Assembly (NCBI GenBank): GCA_019429365.1
Contig: JAHYJD010000021.1
Span: forward strand, 1-41,510
Length of the DNA stretch: 41,510 nucleotides
Origin: Bacteroidales bacterium
GTDB lineage: Bacteria > Bacteroidota > Bacteroidia > Bacteroidales > UBA7960
Reading direction: 5' to 3'
A model generated the notes under the pieces. That model was given only the letters and a program-made list of their open reading frames with translations, was not told the DNA's origin and made no database searches. This document shows positions 33,801-41,510 of this stretch, piece after piece (the first letter of the stretch is position 1; each line of letters opens with the position of its first letter). A program made the position numbers and the translations under genes.

Positions 33801-34151
33801 ACAGTGCTCAACAGGTGGAGGGCGCCCGGTCAGGAAACAGACATACCCAGGGCTGTGGCAGATAATACAGACAATTCAATCCTTTCCACACGGTTTGTGG
33901 AAGATGGTTCTTATTTGCGGGTGAAATCAATTACCCTGGGCTATGAATTGCCCTCATCGGTAATACAAAAATTGAATATCAAAAACCTGAGATTCCATGT
34001 TTCGGCTGAGAACCTGCTGACATTTACCAACTATTCCGGTTATGATCCCGAGGTAAATGCCTTCGGCACCAGCAATATTGCCCTGGGTGTTGATTATGGT
34101 ACCTATCCGCATACGCGCAACCTCATCTTCGGTGTCAATGTTTCTTTCTAA
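30885..34151 (+). CDS. SusC/RagA-family TonB-linked outer-membrane protein with STN domain
   Basis: This 1088-residue glycan importer has a signal peptide to about residue 44 (VMAQ), an STN domain at 47-120 for signalling to FecR, a carboxypeptidase-regulatory-like domain at about 136-210, the DEVVVIGYGTQ motif at 214-224 at the TonB-box/plug junction, the plug (to about 345, ending with GVVLITTRRGK), and a 22-strand barrel ending in phenylalanine as outer-membrane proteins do. The STN domain is the mark of SusC proteins that work with an ECF sigma/anti-sigma pair, as here. SusD begins 40 bases downstream. Confidence 0.97.
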   Translation: MKKKKQSYYLSNILTSGPQRLNGMLSGLILLLMVCVLHTGVMAQVPKVSLEANDESMEKIFQMIEKSTGYEFFFHHDRLDVSRKMNIKVVNQNVDVVLNQLLQDTGNSFRIVGNYILITANDEVNNSSNSFAQTRTITGRIIDIYGDPLPGVTIVIKGTTQGTVTNFDGFYSLSGVTDETVLVISFIGMLTEEVKVGNQSRIDISLNYDLLGLDEVVVIGYGTQRRGNITSAVAVISEDAFTSRPNSQFGNLIQGKAAGVQVLAPSGKPSAGFNIRIRGTSSISAGSEPLYVVDGMPTTDTRAINPADIENITILKDAASAAIYGAQGANGVVLITTRRGKEGAPRFELSSYVGFSSVWRTLEVLNSEQYRDLMTELGRNTNWSLYNANTDWQNEIFKMGMSQNYQFSVSGRNDQTGYYLSAGWVEQEGAVRSSSMDRFNFKMNLDQKVNEWLTFGSNISYSDYFDVDVNDNQAVNQGGVILGMLSTPPNIGIYNEDGTFTSNPFQDWENPVSSTDGSERGYKSRRLLGNIFSEVNLFPDLQWRTNLGIEHSNSAYSYFLDPFRTSYGRARQGISQYNTDNYNFWILENLLTYSRTFNEHSFSAMGGAVLQKSQWENSAIERIGFASDAIITPNAGATIQNATASKAEKANASLISRFNYDYASRYLLTANFRVDGSSSFGPGNRWGYFPSFSAGWRISDEEFMPEWDFLTDLKIRAGWGMVGNDNIPGYAFLGRVGVGANYPIGGVILPGTYPASIENRNLKWEATEQTNIGMDFTFFEARLLFSADAYIKNTSDLLLFINLPHLTGFSNGLLNVGKLENRGIEFEISSRNFTRDFIWNTDFNISFNRNKVIDVVGQEIIGGSVAGRGDVSYSREGEPLGLFYGYIAGGVDPATGMMYYINQDGESVFNPTPEDRTIIGDPNPDFLFGLSNSFAYRNFDLSVFVQGSYGNDIFNATRIETEGMLDAKNQSRTVLNRWRAPGQETDIPRAVADNTDNSILSTRFVEDGSYLRVKSITLGYELPSSVIQKLNIKNLRFHVSAENLLTFTNYSGYDPEVNAFGTSNIALGVDYGTYPHTRNLIFGVNVSF

Positions 34152-34191
34152 TACCTGAAAGCCAGATATAAAAACTTTTAATATTATTGTT

Positions 34192-35676
34192 ATGCAAAAA
34201 GACAGAATATTCCAATTTATAGTCGCCATGAGCTTGGTAGTCTCATTCAGCTCCTGTGAAGACTTTTTGGATCTGAAACCCATATCAGAAGCTACTACAG
34301 CTAACGCCTACAGCACTGCCAATGATGCTGAAGCAGCACTTACAGGGCTGTACGACTCGTTCCAGTCAGAATATTACATTTGGGACAACATTATTTTCAA
34401 TGATGTGATATCCGATAATTATTATGCGGGGGGTGATAACCCTGAAATATTTGCCATTGCCGGCCTGAACCTATCGCCCACCAACAGCAGGTTATTCAAC
34501 AACTGGTCGCAGATATACAATGCCATAGCCAAGGCAAACACGGTTCTGGAAAAGGTACCTCAAATTGAAGACCCCAGGCTTGATTTGAATAACCGGAGAG
34601 AGCAGATACTGGCAGAAGCCGCTTTTTTAAGGGCATTCCATTATTATCAGCTTGTTAAAATGTGGGGTGGAGTGCCACTCGTAACCCGACCCATTAACTC
34701 ACTTGATCCTTCAGAAACCCATTTGCCGCGTAATACAGAAGATGAAGTATACCAGCAGATCATCACCGATCTCGAGTTTGCTCTTGAATGGCTCCCCGAT
34801 ACCTACAACAACAATGCAAGCCTGAATAAGGCCAGGGCCACGGCTGGTGCAGCCAATGCGCTCATGGCAACAGTTTATGCACAAAAGCCCGACAGGGACT
34901 ATACACAGGTTTTGCATTATTGCATACAAGTGGAAGAAAGTAGCGCCAATTACACATTATTATCCAACTTTGCCCACCTTTTTGATGGCAACCATTACAA
35001 CAATGCTGAATCCATAATGGAAGTGCAGTTTACCGGCGATACTGAAGCAAACTGGGGCCCCCAGCTCTTGCTTCCGCCTTCACTTACCGGTGACTCATGG
35101 AGAAAATTTGTTGTTCCCTCGGTTAACCTTGTCAATGCCTTTGATTCCGAAGGTGATGTTATCCGTAAAAATGCGAGCATTTTATGGGAAAGTGCACCAT
35201 GGGCCGATGAGTTCTGGCATAACACTGTGGGTAGCACTATTCCCTTTGCTTACAGATGGAAAAGTGCCAATGGATGGGCAAGCACTAACCGCCAGTATAT
35301 TTTCCGATTGGCCGATATCATTTTGCTGAAAGCCGAAGCCCTGAATGAACTGGGGCAGGTGGAGCAGGCTCGTGTAGAAATAAACAGGATTAGATCAAGG
35401 GTTAATCTTGGTCCTACTCCGGCAACAAACCAGCAGGAAATGAGAATGGCTATTTTGAATGAACGCAGACTTGAATTGTGCCAGGAAGCCAGAAGGTGGG
35501 ATGACCTCAGGAGAATGGATATGGCAGTTGATGTTATGAACAACCTTCAGGAGATCGATCTTCGCACCAATACAGTTGTAGACTTCAACATGACAGATTA
35601 CAAGAAGCTGCTTCCCATACCCCAGCAGGAACGAAACAGAAATCCCAACCTGTCGCAAAATCCAGGGTACAATTAA
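34192..35676 (+). CDS. SusD/RagB-family surface glycan-binding lipoprotein
   Basis: This 494-residue lipoprotein has lipobox FSSC (C22). It covers the mouth of the SusC barrel and gives it ligand. Family strings are FLDLKPISEATTANAYSTANDAEAALTGLYDSF near the start, the TPR-like AEAAFLRAFHYYQLVKMWGGVPLVTRPI (about 143-170), and the C-terminal NEIRLELCQEARRWDDLRR-like segment (NERRLELCQEARRWDDL, about 424-440). The end has LLPIPQQERNRNPNLSQNPGY. It is part of the SusC-SusD-GH30 operon, and the GH30 gene begins 21 bases on. Confidence 0.97.
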   Translation: MQKDRIFQFIVAMSLVVSFSSCEDFLDLKPISEATTANAYSTANDAEAALTGLYDSFQSEYYIWDNIIFNDVISDNYYAGGDNPEIFAIAGLNLSPTNSRLFNNWSQIYNAIAKANTVLEKVPQIEDPRLDLNNRREQILAEAAFLRAFHYYQLVKMWGGVPLVTRPINSLDPSETHLPRNTEDEVYQQIITDLEFALEWLPDTYNNNASLNKARATAGAANALMATVYAQKPDRDYTQVLHYCIQVEESSANYTLLSNFAHLFDGNHYNNAESIMEVQFTGDTEANWGPQLLLPPSLTGDSWRKFVVPSVNLVNAFDSEGDVIRKNASILWESAPWADEFWHNTVGSTIPFAYRWKSANGWASTNRQYIFRLADIILLKAEALNELGQVEQARVEINRIRSRVNLGPTPATNQQEMRMAILNERRLELCQEARRWDDLRRMDMAVDVMNNLQEIDLRTNTVVDFNMTDYKKLLPIPQQERNRNPNLSQNPGYN

Positions 35677-35697
35677 TACCGGTTAGTAAACTTTATT

Positions 35698-37179
35698 GTG
35701 TCGAAAAAACAGCAAATTAAAACCATGATTTGCAAGGGTTTATATAGTATAATTATTCTGATGGCATTAATTCTTACCAGTTGCTCAGATGACGAACCGG
35801 TATATATGCCACCAAAACCTCCGGTCACTGGTGTGGGGGAGGCTAAGGCATGGGTTACTACTGGAAATCGCAACCGTCTTTTACATCAGGAAGGTGATAT
35901 CATCATTTATGAAGGGCAGCAAACGGATCTGCCTTCCACCAGCATTGATTTTGATGAACTTTTCCAGGAAATGGAAGGATTCGGGGCTGCATTGACAGGC
36001 TCATCGGCCTGGCTTATTAACAGGCAAATGAGCAACGCGCAAAGCCAGCAGTTGCTCACCGATTTGTTTCATCCAGACAATGGAATAGGTGTGAGTTACC
36101 TGAGATTACCCATGGGGTCTTCTGATTTTTCTCTGTCCAATTACACCTACAACGACCTTTTACCCGGACAAAGTGACCCTGACCTTGAATTCTTTTCCAT
36201 TGCCCCTGACCGGCAGGATATAATTCCTGTTTTAAAAAGAATTCTGGAAATAAACCCGGAAATCAAAATTATGGGGAGCCCCTGGAGTGCACCCGCATGG
36301 ATGAAAACCAGCGGATCGCTCATGGGTGGAAAACTTAAAGAAGAATGGTATGAAACCTATGCTCTTTACTTTGTAAAGTTTATCCAGGCCTATGCCCTGG
36401 AAGGAATACCCATTGATGCTATTACACCTCAGAATGAGCCTTTACATGAAAGCTCAGGTTATCCAACCATGCGAATGGAGGCCCATGAGCAGAATGTTTT
36501 TATCAGAGATCATCTGGGGCCTCTTTTCATTGAGCATGGCATTACCACCAAAATCATTATTTATGATCACAACTGGGACAGGTTTGACTATCCCATTGAG
36601 ATACTGAATGACCCTGTTACACGTGATTACGTCGAAGGTTCTGCCTTTCATGCATATGGAGGAAGTGTAAGTGCTATGTCGCAGGTTCATGCAACACATC
36701 CCGACAAGGGGCTCTATTTTACAGAGATATCGGGAGGAGGATGGGCAACCGATTTTTCCGATAATCTTAAATGGAATATGTCGAACATTTTTATTGGTAC
36801 AGCAAATCATTGGTCGAAAAATGCCTTGCTGTGGAACCTTGCCCTTGATCAAAACGATGGCCCCACCAACGGTGGTTGCCAGAATTGCCGGGGTGTGGTA
36901 ACCATATTGCCCGGAGGCAATGTTGAACGAAACGAAGAATATTATGCCCTGGGCCATATGTCGAAATTTATAAAACCAGGAGCACGCCGGGCCGCATCAA
37001 CGGGTTTCCCATCTTCCGAAAATCTGGAAAGCGTGGCATTTGTTAATCCTGACGATTCAAAAGTGTTGGTGGTGCTTAACAGCAACACCAGCCCAAAATC
37101 TTTTGCCGTAAATTTTGATGATAAAATTTTTGAATACAGAATTGACGGTAATGCCGTTGCCACAATTGTATGGGAGTAA
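35698..37179 (+). CDS. GH30 glycoside hydrolase lipoprotein, first copy
   Basis: The protein has 493 residues from a GTG start, or 484 from the ATG at 35725. A lipoprotein signal is visible with lipobox LTSC (C29). The GH30 TIM barrel has EGFGAALTGSSAWLI near the start, MGSPWSAPAWMKT, acid/base E247 in TPQNEPLH and nucleophile E343 in YFTEISGG; a beta-sandwich follows. GH30 enzymes include endo-beta-1,6-glucanases (GH30_3), beta-glucosidases and glucosylceramidases; the locus favours beta-1,6-glucan. It has 21 bases to SusD. The second GH30 in the locus is a clear paralogue. Confidence 0.9.
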   Translation: MSKKQQIKTMICKGLYSIIILMALILTSCSDDEPVYMPPKPPVTGVGEAKAWVTTGNRNRLLHQEGDIIIYEGQQTDLPSTSIDFDELFQEMEGFGAALTGSSAWLINRQMSNAQSQQLLTDLFHPDNGIGVSYLRLPMGSSDFSLSNYTYNDLLPGQSDPDLEFFSIAPDRQDIIPVLKRILEINPEIKIMGSPWSAPAWMKTSGSLMGGKLKEEWYETYALYFVKFIQAYALEGIPIDAITPQNEPLHESSGYPTMRMEAHEQNVFIRDHLGPLFIEHGITTKIIIYDHNWDRFDYPIEILNDPVTRDYVEGSAFHAYGGSVSAMSQVHATHPDKGLYFTEISGGGWATDFSDNLKWNMSNIFIGTANHWSKNALLWNLALDQNDGPTNGGCQNCRGVVTILPGGNVERNEEYYALGHMSKFIKPGARRAASTGFPSSENLESVAFVNPDDSKVLVVLNSNTSPKSFAVNFDDKIFEYRIDGNAVATIVWE

Positions 37180-37300
37180 TACATTAACCCTTTAATCTAT
37201 GATTTTAATAAACCAATTTTAAATTAATTTTTAATATTAACCCCGGGCACTTCTGATCCATTAGCTATTAGCAGGTGTCCTGTCAAAACAACAATCACAT

Positions 37301-39037
37301 ATGAAAAAAAGAAAAATTTCGCTTGTTCTCATTTCTGTGTTTGCCTTTTTTTTATGGGCATGCAGTGACAAAGACAACATTGACCCCGTTGGTGAATGGG
37401 AGCTTTTTGCTCCTGAACTGACTTCTCCGGCAGATAATGCCACAATTGATCTTGATCAGGACAACCCCCTGGATGAGCTGCAATTCTCCTGGTCTGCTGC
37501 CGAGTCTGAAGCAGACTACCAGATCAGGTATTCACTGGTAATTGACGTTCGTGGAGCTACCAGTTTTGAAAGTCCGGTTTTAAAGGTTGATTCTGACGAT
37601 AATGGTGCTTCAACAAACGTGTCAATCACCCATCAAACTGTTGACCAGGCGCTTTCAGCAGCTGGCTATGAAGCCGGTGAAACAGCTGAACTGCTTTGGG
37701 GTGTTATCGCAACATCAATGGACAAAGAGGCTCATTCCACACGCAACATTACCTTTAAGCGATTTGATGAAGAAACCCTGCCAACAGCCCTTTATCTTTC
37801 AGGAAGTGCCACTGAAGCCGGTACTGTGGTAGGCGATGCTTTACCCCTTAGGACTTTGCTGGATGCCGAAGGAAATCTATCCAATGTATACGAGATTTAC
37901 ACATCTTTTGAAGCCACAGGAACATTCACCCTTTTAACATCTCAGTCAGATCAGGCGATTTCTTATGGTGGTGCTGAGGGTAACCTGGTGAAAAACGGAA
38001 ACCCGATTGCATCACCCGGTGAAGGTACCTACAGATTAACAGCAGATTTTAACAATAACACCTACGAATTCCTGGAGATTGAAAAATGGAGTCTTGTTGG
38101 AAACGGTGTGCCCGGTGGATGGGGCGGTGATAATCCGCTGGAGTATGTTGGCAATGGAGTTTGGGAAGGTAAAGTTGCTTTCATGGATGATGAAAATGAG
38201 GACCCCCGTTTTATTTTCCGTGCCAATGGAAGTTGGGACTACATCATGAAAAAAATCGTGGGAACGCCCAATCATATTTACATGGAATCGCAGGCCCCGG
38301 ATGCAGGATATGATGTTGAGGATATCGTGGTCTCTGAATTTGGACCTCATATCGTAACCATGGATCTTAGCAGTAATCCTTACGTGTTCTCCTGGGAGTT
38401 TGATGACAGTGTGGAGCCCCCCGGGGAAACACCCAATGCTTTATTCCTGTTTGCCAATGGCGTTATGATTGCCGAGCTTAATAAAAACGGTAATGTGTTT
38501 GAAAGCCAGGTGCATCATGCACTTCAGACATCTGTAAATTACTCCCTCAATAGTGAGGCTGACGGTTCGGGTACCGCCTACAGTCTTGAACAAGCACTTG
38601 GCACAACAGATAACCCGGGTGCGGACAAACCTTCCGGTGTTATAAACTTTGGATTGGGTGGCGCAGAATTTACTGTAGCTTACGATCAGGCATTCAAATT
38701 CAGCATTAATTTTGAAACTGCATTGGTTAGCTGGCATTGTTACAATATAAAGCTGTTCCACTGGGACAACTGGGATGATCGGGATGAGTTCGTAATGACT
38801 TATGAGCATCCGTTTATTTATAAGGTAACTGCTCCGCTTTCTGCCGGATATGATTTGAAATTTATTTCACCCTGGGATGTGGATATGGGTAGTGAAGAAC
38901 CTGAAGAGCTTTCTTCAACGCTCATTAACGGCGGCGGACAAAACCTGGTTTGCATTACCGAGAGTGGAACATATGATGTAACCATTGAGGTAGCTAATGA
39001 TTTTGCCACCGGAACCTATGAGTTTGTAAAACAATAA
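37301..39037 (+). CDS. SusE/SusF-like surface glycan-binding lipoprotein
   Basis: This 578-residue lipoprotein has lipobox LWAC (C21). It begins with an Ig-like SusE domain (about 35-145, LTSPADNATIDLDQDNPLDELQFSWSAAESEADYQIRYSL). After it come beta modules related to SusE/F starch-binding domains: ALYLSGSATEAG (about 165), WSLVGNGVPGGWGGDNPLEYVGNGVWEGKVAF (about 260) and a tryptophan-rich last part (about 480, WHCYNIKLFHWDNWDD). Exposed Trp/Tyr probably hold glycan. It lies between the two GH30 genes, and an RNA structure lies after it. SusE/F-type proteins vary widely, so ligand specificity cannot be told from sequence. Confidence 0.85.
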   Translation: MKKRKISLVLISVFAFFLWACSDKDNIDPVGEWELFAPELTSPADNATIDLDQDNPLDELQFSWSAAESEADYQIRYSLVIDVRGATSFESPVLKVDSDDNGASTNVSITHQTVDQALSAAGYEAGETAELLWGVIATSMDKEAHSTRNITFKRFDEETLPTALYLSGSATEAGTVVGDALPLRTLLDAEGNLSNVYEIYTSFEATGTFTLLTSQSDQAISYGGAEGNLVKNGNPIASPGEGTYRLTADFNNNTYEFLEIEKWSLVGNGVPGGWGGDNPLEYVGNGVWEGKVAFMDDENEDPRFIFRANGSWDYIMKKIVGTPNHIYMESQAPDAGYDVEDIVVSEFGPHIVTMDLSSNPYVFSWEFDDSVEPPGETPNALFLFANGVMIAELNKNGNVFESQVHHALQTSVNYSLNSEADGSGTAYSLEQALGTTDNPGADKPSGVINFGLGGAEFTVAYDQAFKFSINFETALVSWHCYNIKLFHWDNWDDRDEFVMTYEHPFIYKVTAPLSAGYDLKFISPWDVDMGSEEPEELSSTLINGGGQNLVCITESGTYDVTIEVANDFATGTYEFVKQ

Positions 39038-39079
39038 TGGTTTTTGCCGGGCTGTAAGCTCAGCTAGTGAAAGTTAAGG

Positions 39080-39166
39080 ACCAGGGCTATCATTTGATAT
39101 AACAGTTTTTCTCCACGTGTAAAAGAGGAGAAATGTGATCTCTCAGGATTGCCCTGGTTATTTTTT
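39080..39166 (+). terminator. Nested hairpins between the SusE-like and second GH30 genes
   Basis: Outer arms ACCAGGGC (39080-39087) and GCCCTGGT (39151-39158) enclose a second stem, TTTCTCC (39108-39114) with GGAGAAA (39127-39133). TTATTTTTT follows the outer arm. The structure resembles an intrinsic terminator with a large loop, or a site that sets the amount of downstream message. The next gene starts 22 bases later, so full stop of transcription is unlikely unless a separate promoter lies in this gap. Confidence 0.5.
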
Positions 39167-39187
39167 GACTCAGAAATTCAAAACAAC

Positions 39188-40600
39188 ATGGAAATTCGCA
39201 CCAGAATCATCGTTTTAATCAGCTTTACCCTGATTGCATTAAACGCTTGTGGCACAGGCACAGGTCAAAGCACCGCGGAAGTATGGCTCACCACTTCCGA
39301 TCAAAGAATTCTCTTTGAGCAACAGCAATCCATCCTGATCGAAACATTACCTGAAGATTATTCCGGGACGATCATCCGGATCCAACCGGAAAACACCTTC
39401 CAGACCATAGATGGGTTTGGATATACCCTAACTGGTGGAAGTGCCCGCTTATTAAATGAAATGGACCCCGATGCAAGGCGTGTTGTTCTTGAAGAACTGT
39501 TTGGTACAAAAGGCAACTCCATAGGCGTTAGTTATCTCAGGTTGAGTATAGGTGCATCCGATCTAAGTGATAGCGTATTCACCTACAGTGATTTACCAGT
39601 TGGAGAAACTGACCCTGACATGACCCATTTTTCCATTGAGATGGAGAAAGTACATCTGGTGCCGGTTTTGAAAGAGATTCTTGAAATCTTTCCCGAAATG
39701 AAGATCATGGGCTCACCCTGGACACCACCCCTTTGGATGAAAACCAACAATCACTCCATTGGTGGCAGCCTGAAGCCTGAATTCTATGATGCATACGCCC
39801 TGTATTTCGTAAAATATATCCAGGCAATGCAGCAGGAAGGAATTGCCATTGATGCTATAACGGTACAGAATGAACCTCTTCATTTGGGCAACAATCCAAG
39901 CTTGCTCATGAAGGCGTACGAACAGGCTGCCTTTATCAGGCAAAGTCTTGGGCCCGCTTTTCGCGAACATCAGATCAACACCCGCATTGTTATTTACGAC
40001 CATAATGCCGACAGGATCGATTATCCTCTGGAAGTCCTTGCAGACGAAGAGGCCAGGCAATATATAGATGGAACAGCTTTTCACCTTTACGGGGGCAGGG
40101 TTGATGATATCAGCAAAGTTCATGAAGCCTACCCGGATAAGAATCTCTATTTTACAGAACAGTGGGTGGGTCATCCGCAGGATTTTCCCAATGATATGGC
40201 ATGGCATGTAAGGGAACTGATCGTAGGTGCCACACGCAACTGGTGCCGCAATATACTGGAATGGAATCTTGCTGCCGACCCCGAACAGAAACCCCACACT
40301 CCCGGCGGATGCACGCGTTGTCTGGGAGCAATTACCATTGACGGTAACGAAATTGAGAGAAATGTGGCCTATTATACCATTGCTCATGCTTCCAGATTTG
40401 TGAGGCCGGGTTCGGTTCGTATCGACTCCGATGTAGTAAGGGGTCTGCCCAACGTGGCCTTTATCACACCCGACAACCAAGCAGTACTTATTGTTCTTAA
40501 CGATACACGAAGAACGAGGGAGTTTGGCATTGCAATGGGGCAGGATTTTATACCGGCGCAACTTTCGCCGGGAGCTTTAGCCACATATATACTGAAATAA
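39188..40600 (+). CDS. GH30 glycoside hydrolase lipoprotein, second copy
   Basis: The protein has 470 residues from MEIRTRIIV; a TTG further up (39149) is open but would break the signal peptide. Lipobox LNAC (C21). The GH30 barrel has DGFGYTLTGGSARLL, MGSPWTPPLWMKT, acid/base E229 in TVQNEPLH and nucleophile E324 in YFTEQWVG. It is similar over the full length to the first GH30 but differs after the nucleophile (EQWVGHPQDF against EISGGGWATDF), in loops that usually shape the substrate cleft. Probably one enzyme is endo- and the other exo-acting, or they cut different branch lengths. Confidence 0.9.
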   Translation: MEIRTRIIVLISFTLIALNACGTGTGQSTAEVWLTTSDQRILFEQQQSILIETLPEDYSGTIIRIQPENTFQTIDGFGYTLTGGSARLLNEMDPDARRVVLEELFGTKGNSIGVSYLRLSIGASDLSDSVFTYSDLPVGETDPDMTHFSIEMEKVHLVPVLKEILEIFPEMKIMGSPWTPPLWMKTNNHSIGGSLKPEFYDAYALYFVKYIQAMQQEGIAIDAITVQNEPLHLGNNPSLLMKAYEQAAFIRQSLGPAFREHQINTRIVIYDHNADRIDYPLEVLADEEARQYIDGTAFHLYGGRVDDISKVHEAYPDKNLYFTEQWVGHPQDFPNDMAWHVRELIVGATRNWCRNILEWNLAADPEQKPHTPGGCTRCLGAITIDGNEIERNVAYYTIAHASRFVRPGSVRIDSDVVRGLPNVAFITPDNQAVLIVLNDTRRTREFGIAMGQDFIPAQLSPGALATYILK

Positions 40601-40744
40601 TTTATTTATCCGATCCGTAGAATCATTTCCATTGATCACTAAAATAAACTGATTTGCAAAAACGTGCTGACAAACTTTTTTGTATTTGAAATAAAAAACA
40701 ACTGCAGAAAGGCTTTCAGCCAATTAATCCAATATCTCTGAATT

Positions 40745-41510
40745 ATGAATAGATTCTTAATAATTGCCTTAATTGTAATTACCTTTTTTACCGCCTGTAA
40801 AGATTCAGGGAAGAAAGACCCTGCTTCAAGAGTTGAGAGAATTCCTTTTGTTGAAGAACTACTGAGCCGGATGACCCTGGAAGAGAAAGTGGGTCAGATG
40901 GCCCAGATAACACTTGATGTAATCACCATCGGTGAAGATGAAACCGTTTCCGATGAACCTGTTGCACTGGATATGGACCTTGTAAGGTGGGCAGTGGCAG
41001 AATATGGAGTGGGTTCCGTGCTCAACACTGCCAATAACCGGGCACGTACCCGTGAGAAATGGCACACAATAGTCAGTCAGATCCAGGAAGTGGCCCTTAA
41101 TGAAACCCGTTTGGGTATTCCTGTACTCTATGGTATTGATGCTATACACGGAACTACTTATACAGCAGGGGCAACATTCTTTCCTCAGCAAATAGGCCAG
41201 GCGGCTACCTTTAATCCTGACCTGGTTCGTAAAGCTGCGGAGATCACTGCTTATGAAACCCGGGCTTCTGCCATTCCATGGACCTTCTCCCCGGTATTGG
41301 ATATGGGACGCGACCCACGCTTCCCGAGGATGTGGGAAACTTTTGGCGAAGATGTTTACCTTACCAAAGTTTTGGGTGTGGAAATGATAAAAGGATATGA
41401 AGGTGAAGATAATGATGTATCCGATCCTTTCAGGATAGCATCATGTGCCAAGCATTATCTGGGTTACAGTGTACCGGTTTCAGGGAAAGACCGCACTCCC
41501 GCCCTGATAC
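40745..41510 (+). CDS. GH3 beta-glucosidase lipoprotein (3' end beyond window)
   Basis: The gene starts with MNRFLIIALI and a lipobox TAC (C18), and 255 codons are in the window; it runs off the right edge. The GH3 N-terminal barrel is clear: FVEELLSRMTLEEKVGQMAQIT, LGIPVLYGIDAIHGTTYTAGATFFPQQIG, FSPVLDMGRDPRFPRMWETFGED, and the KH pair at 236-237 in CAKHYLGY followed by PVSGKDRTPA as in BglX-type enzymes. The nucleophile region (SDW) is not reached. GH3 beta-glucosidases trim beta-linked gluco-oligosaccharides from the non-reducing end, which fits the end of this locus. Confidence 0.93.
   Translation, partial: MNRFLIIALIVITFFTACKDSGKKDPASRVERIPFVEELLSRMTLEEKVGQMAQITLDVITIGEDETVSDEPVALDMDLVRWAVAEYGVGSVLNTANNRARTREKWHTIVSQIQEVALNETRLGIPVLYGIDAIHGTTYTAGATFFPQQIGQAATFNPDLVRKAAEITAYETRASAIPWTFSPVLDMGRDPRFPRMWETFGEDVYLTKVLGVEMIKGYEGEDNDVSDPFRIASCAKHYLGYSVPVSGKDRTPALI

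Overview
The window looks like a chromosomal segment of an anaerobic or fermentative member of the Bacteroidota, most like Bacteroidales/Marinilabiliales. The reasons are promoter elements of the phylum type (TTTG, then TAnnTTTG), a SusC/SusD polysaccharide utilisation locus (PUL) with ECF sigma and FecR control, a LytTR response regulator, DUF4175 and four-helix-bundle proteins, and mostly weak Shine-Dalgarno sequences.

Region 1 (1-4817): a fructosamine-kinase-like gene on the plus strand faces a minus-strand set (AlbA_2/Schlafen-type protein, four-helix-bundle protein, thpR, then lutB and rpiB). A tRNA-Ala(GGC) with a textbook promoter and terminator lies among them. Region 2 (4818-5582): 765 AT-rich bases without a gene. 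They hold a cluster of DnaA-box-like 9-mers and could be a replication origin. Region 3 (5583-20019): a LytTR regulator, rnr on the minus strand, then a long plus-strand run: DUF4175 protein, degenerate HATPase-like protein, ybeY, mnmG, two parS palindromes directly after mnmG, a methyltransferase, a 1249-residue histidine kinase and a small secreted protein made of six TEWKSEA-type repeats. The parS sites and mnmG argue that the window is close to the chromosome origin.

Region 4 (20040-28511): metabolism and envelope genes. These are ptb-buk, hsp20, a flippase-like membrane protein next to a phospholipase-D/cardiolipin-synthase-like enzyme, an NlpC/P60 lipoprotein, glutamine synthetase, deoC and tRNA-Arg(CCG).

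Region 5 (28512-41510, cut at the right edge): a PUL with ECF sigma factor, FecR anti-sigma factor, SusC with an STN signalling domain, SusD, GH30 lipoprotein, SusE/F-like glycan-binding lipoprotein, second GH30 lipoprotein and the start of a GH3 lipoprotein. The gene content matches loci for beta-1,6-linked glucans (pustulan-type, or the side chains of laminarin or fungal glucan). The likely order of events is: SusCD imports oligosaccharide, the STN domain signals through FecR to the sigma factor, the surface GH30 enzymes cut the polymer, the SusE-like protein holds it and the GH3 enzyme trims the products to glucose.
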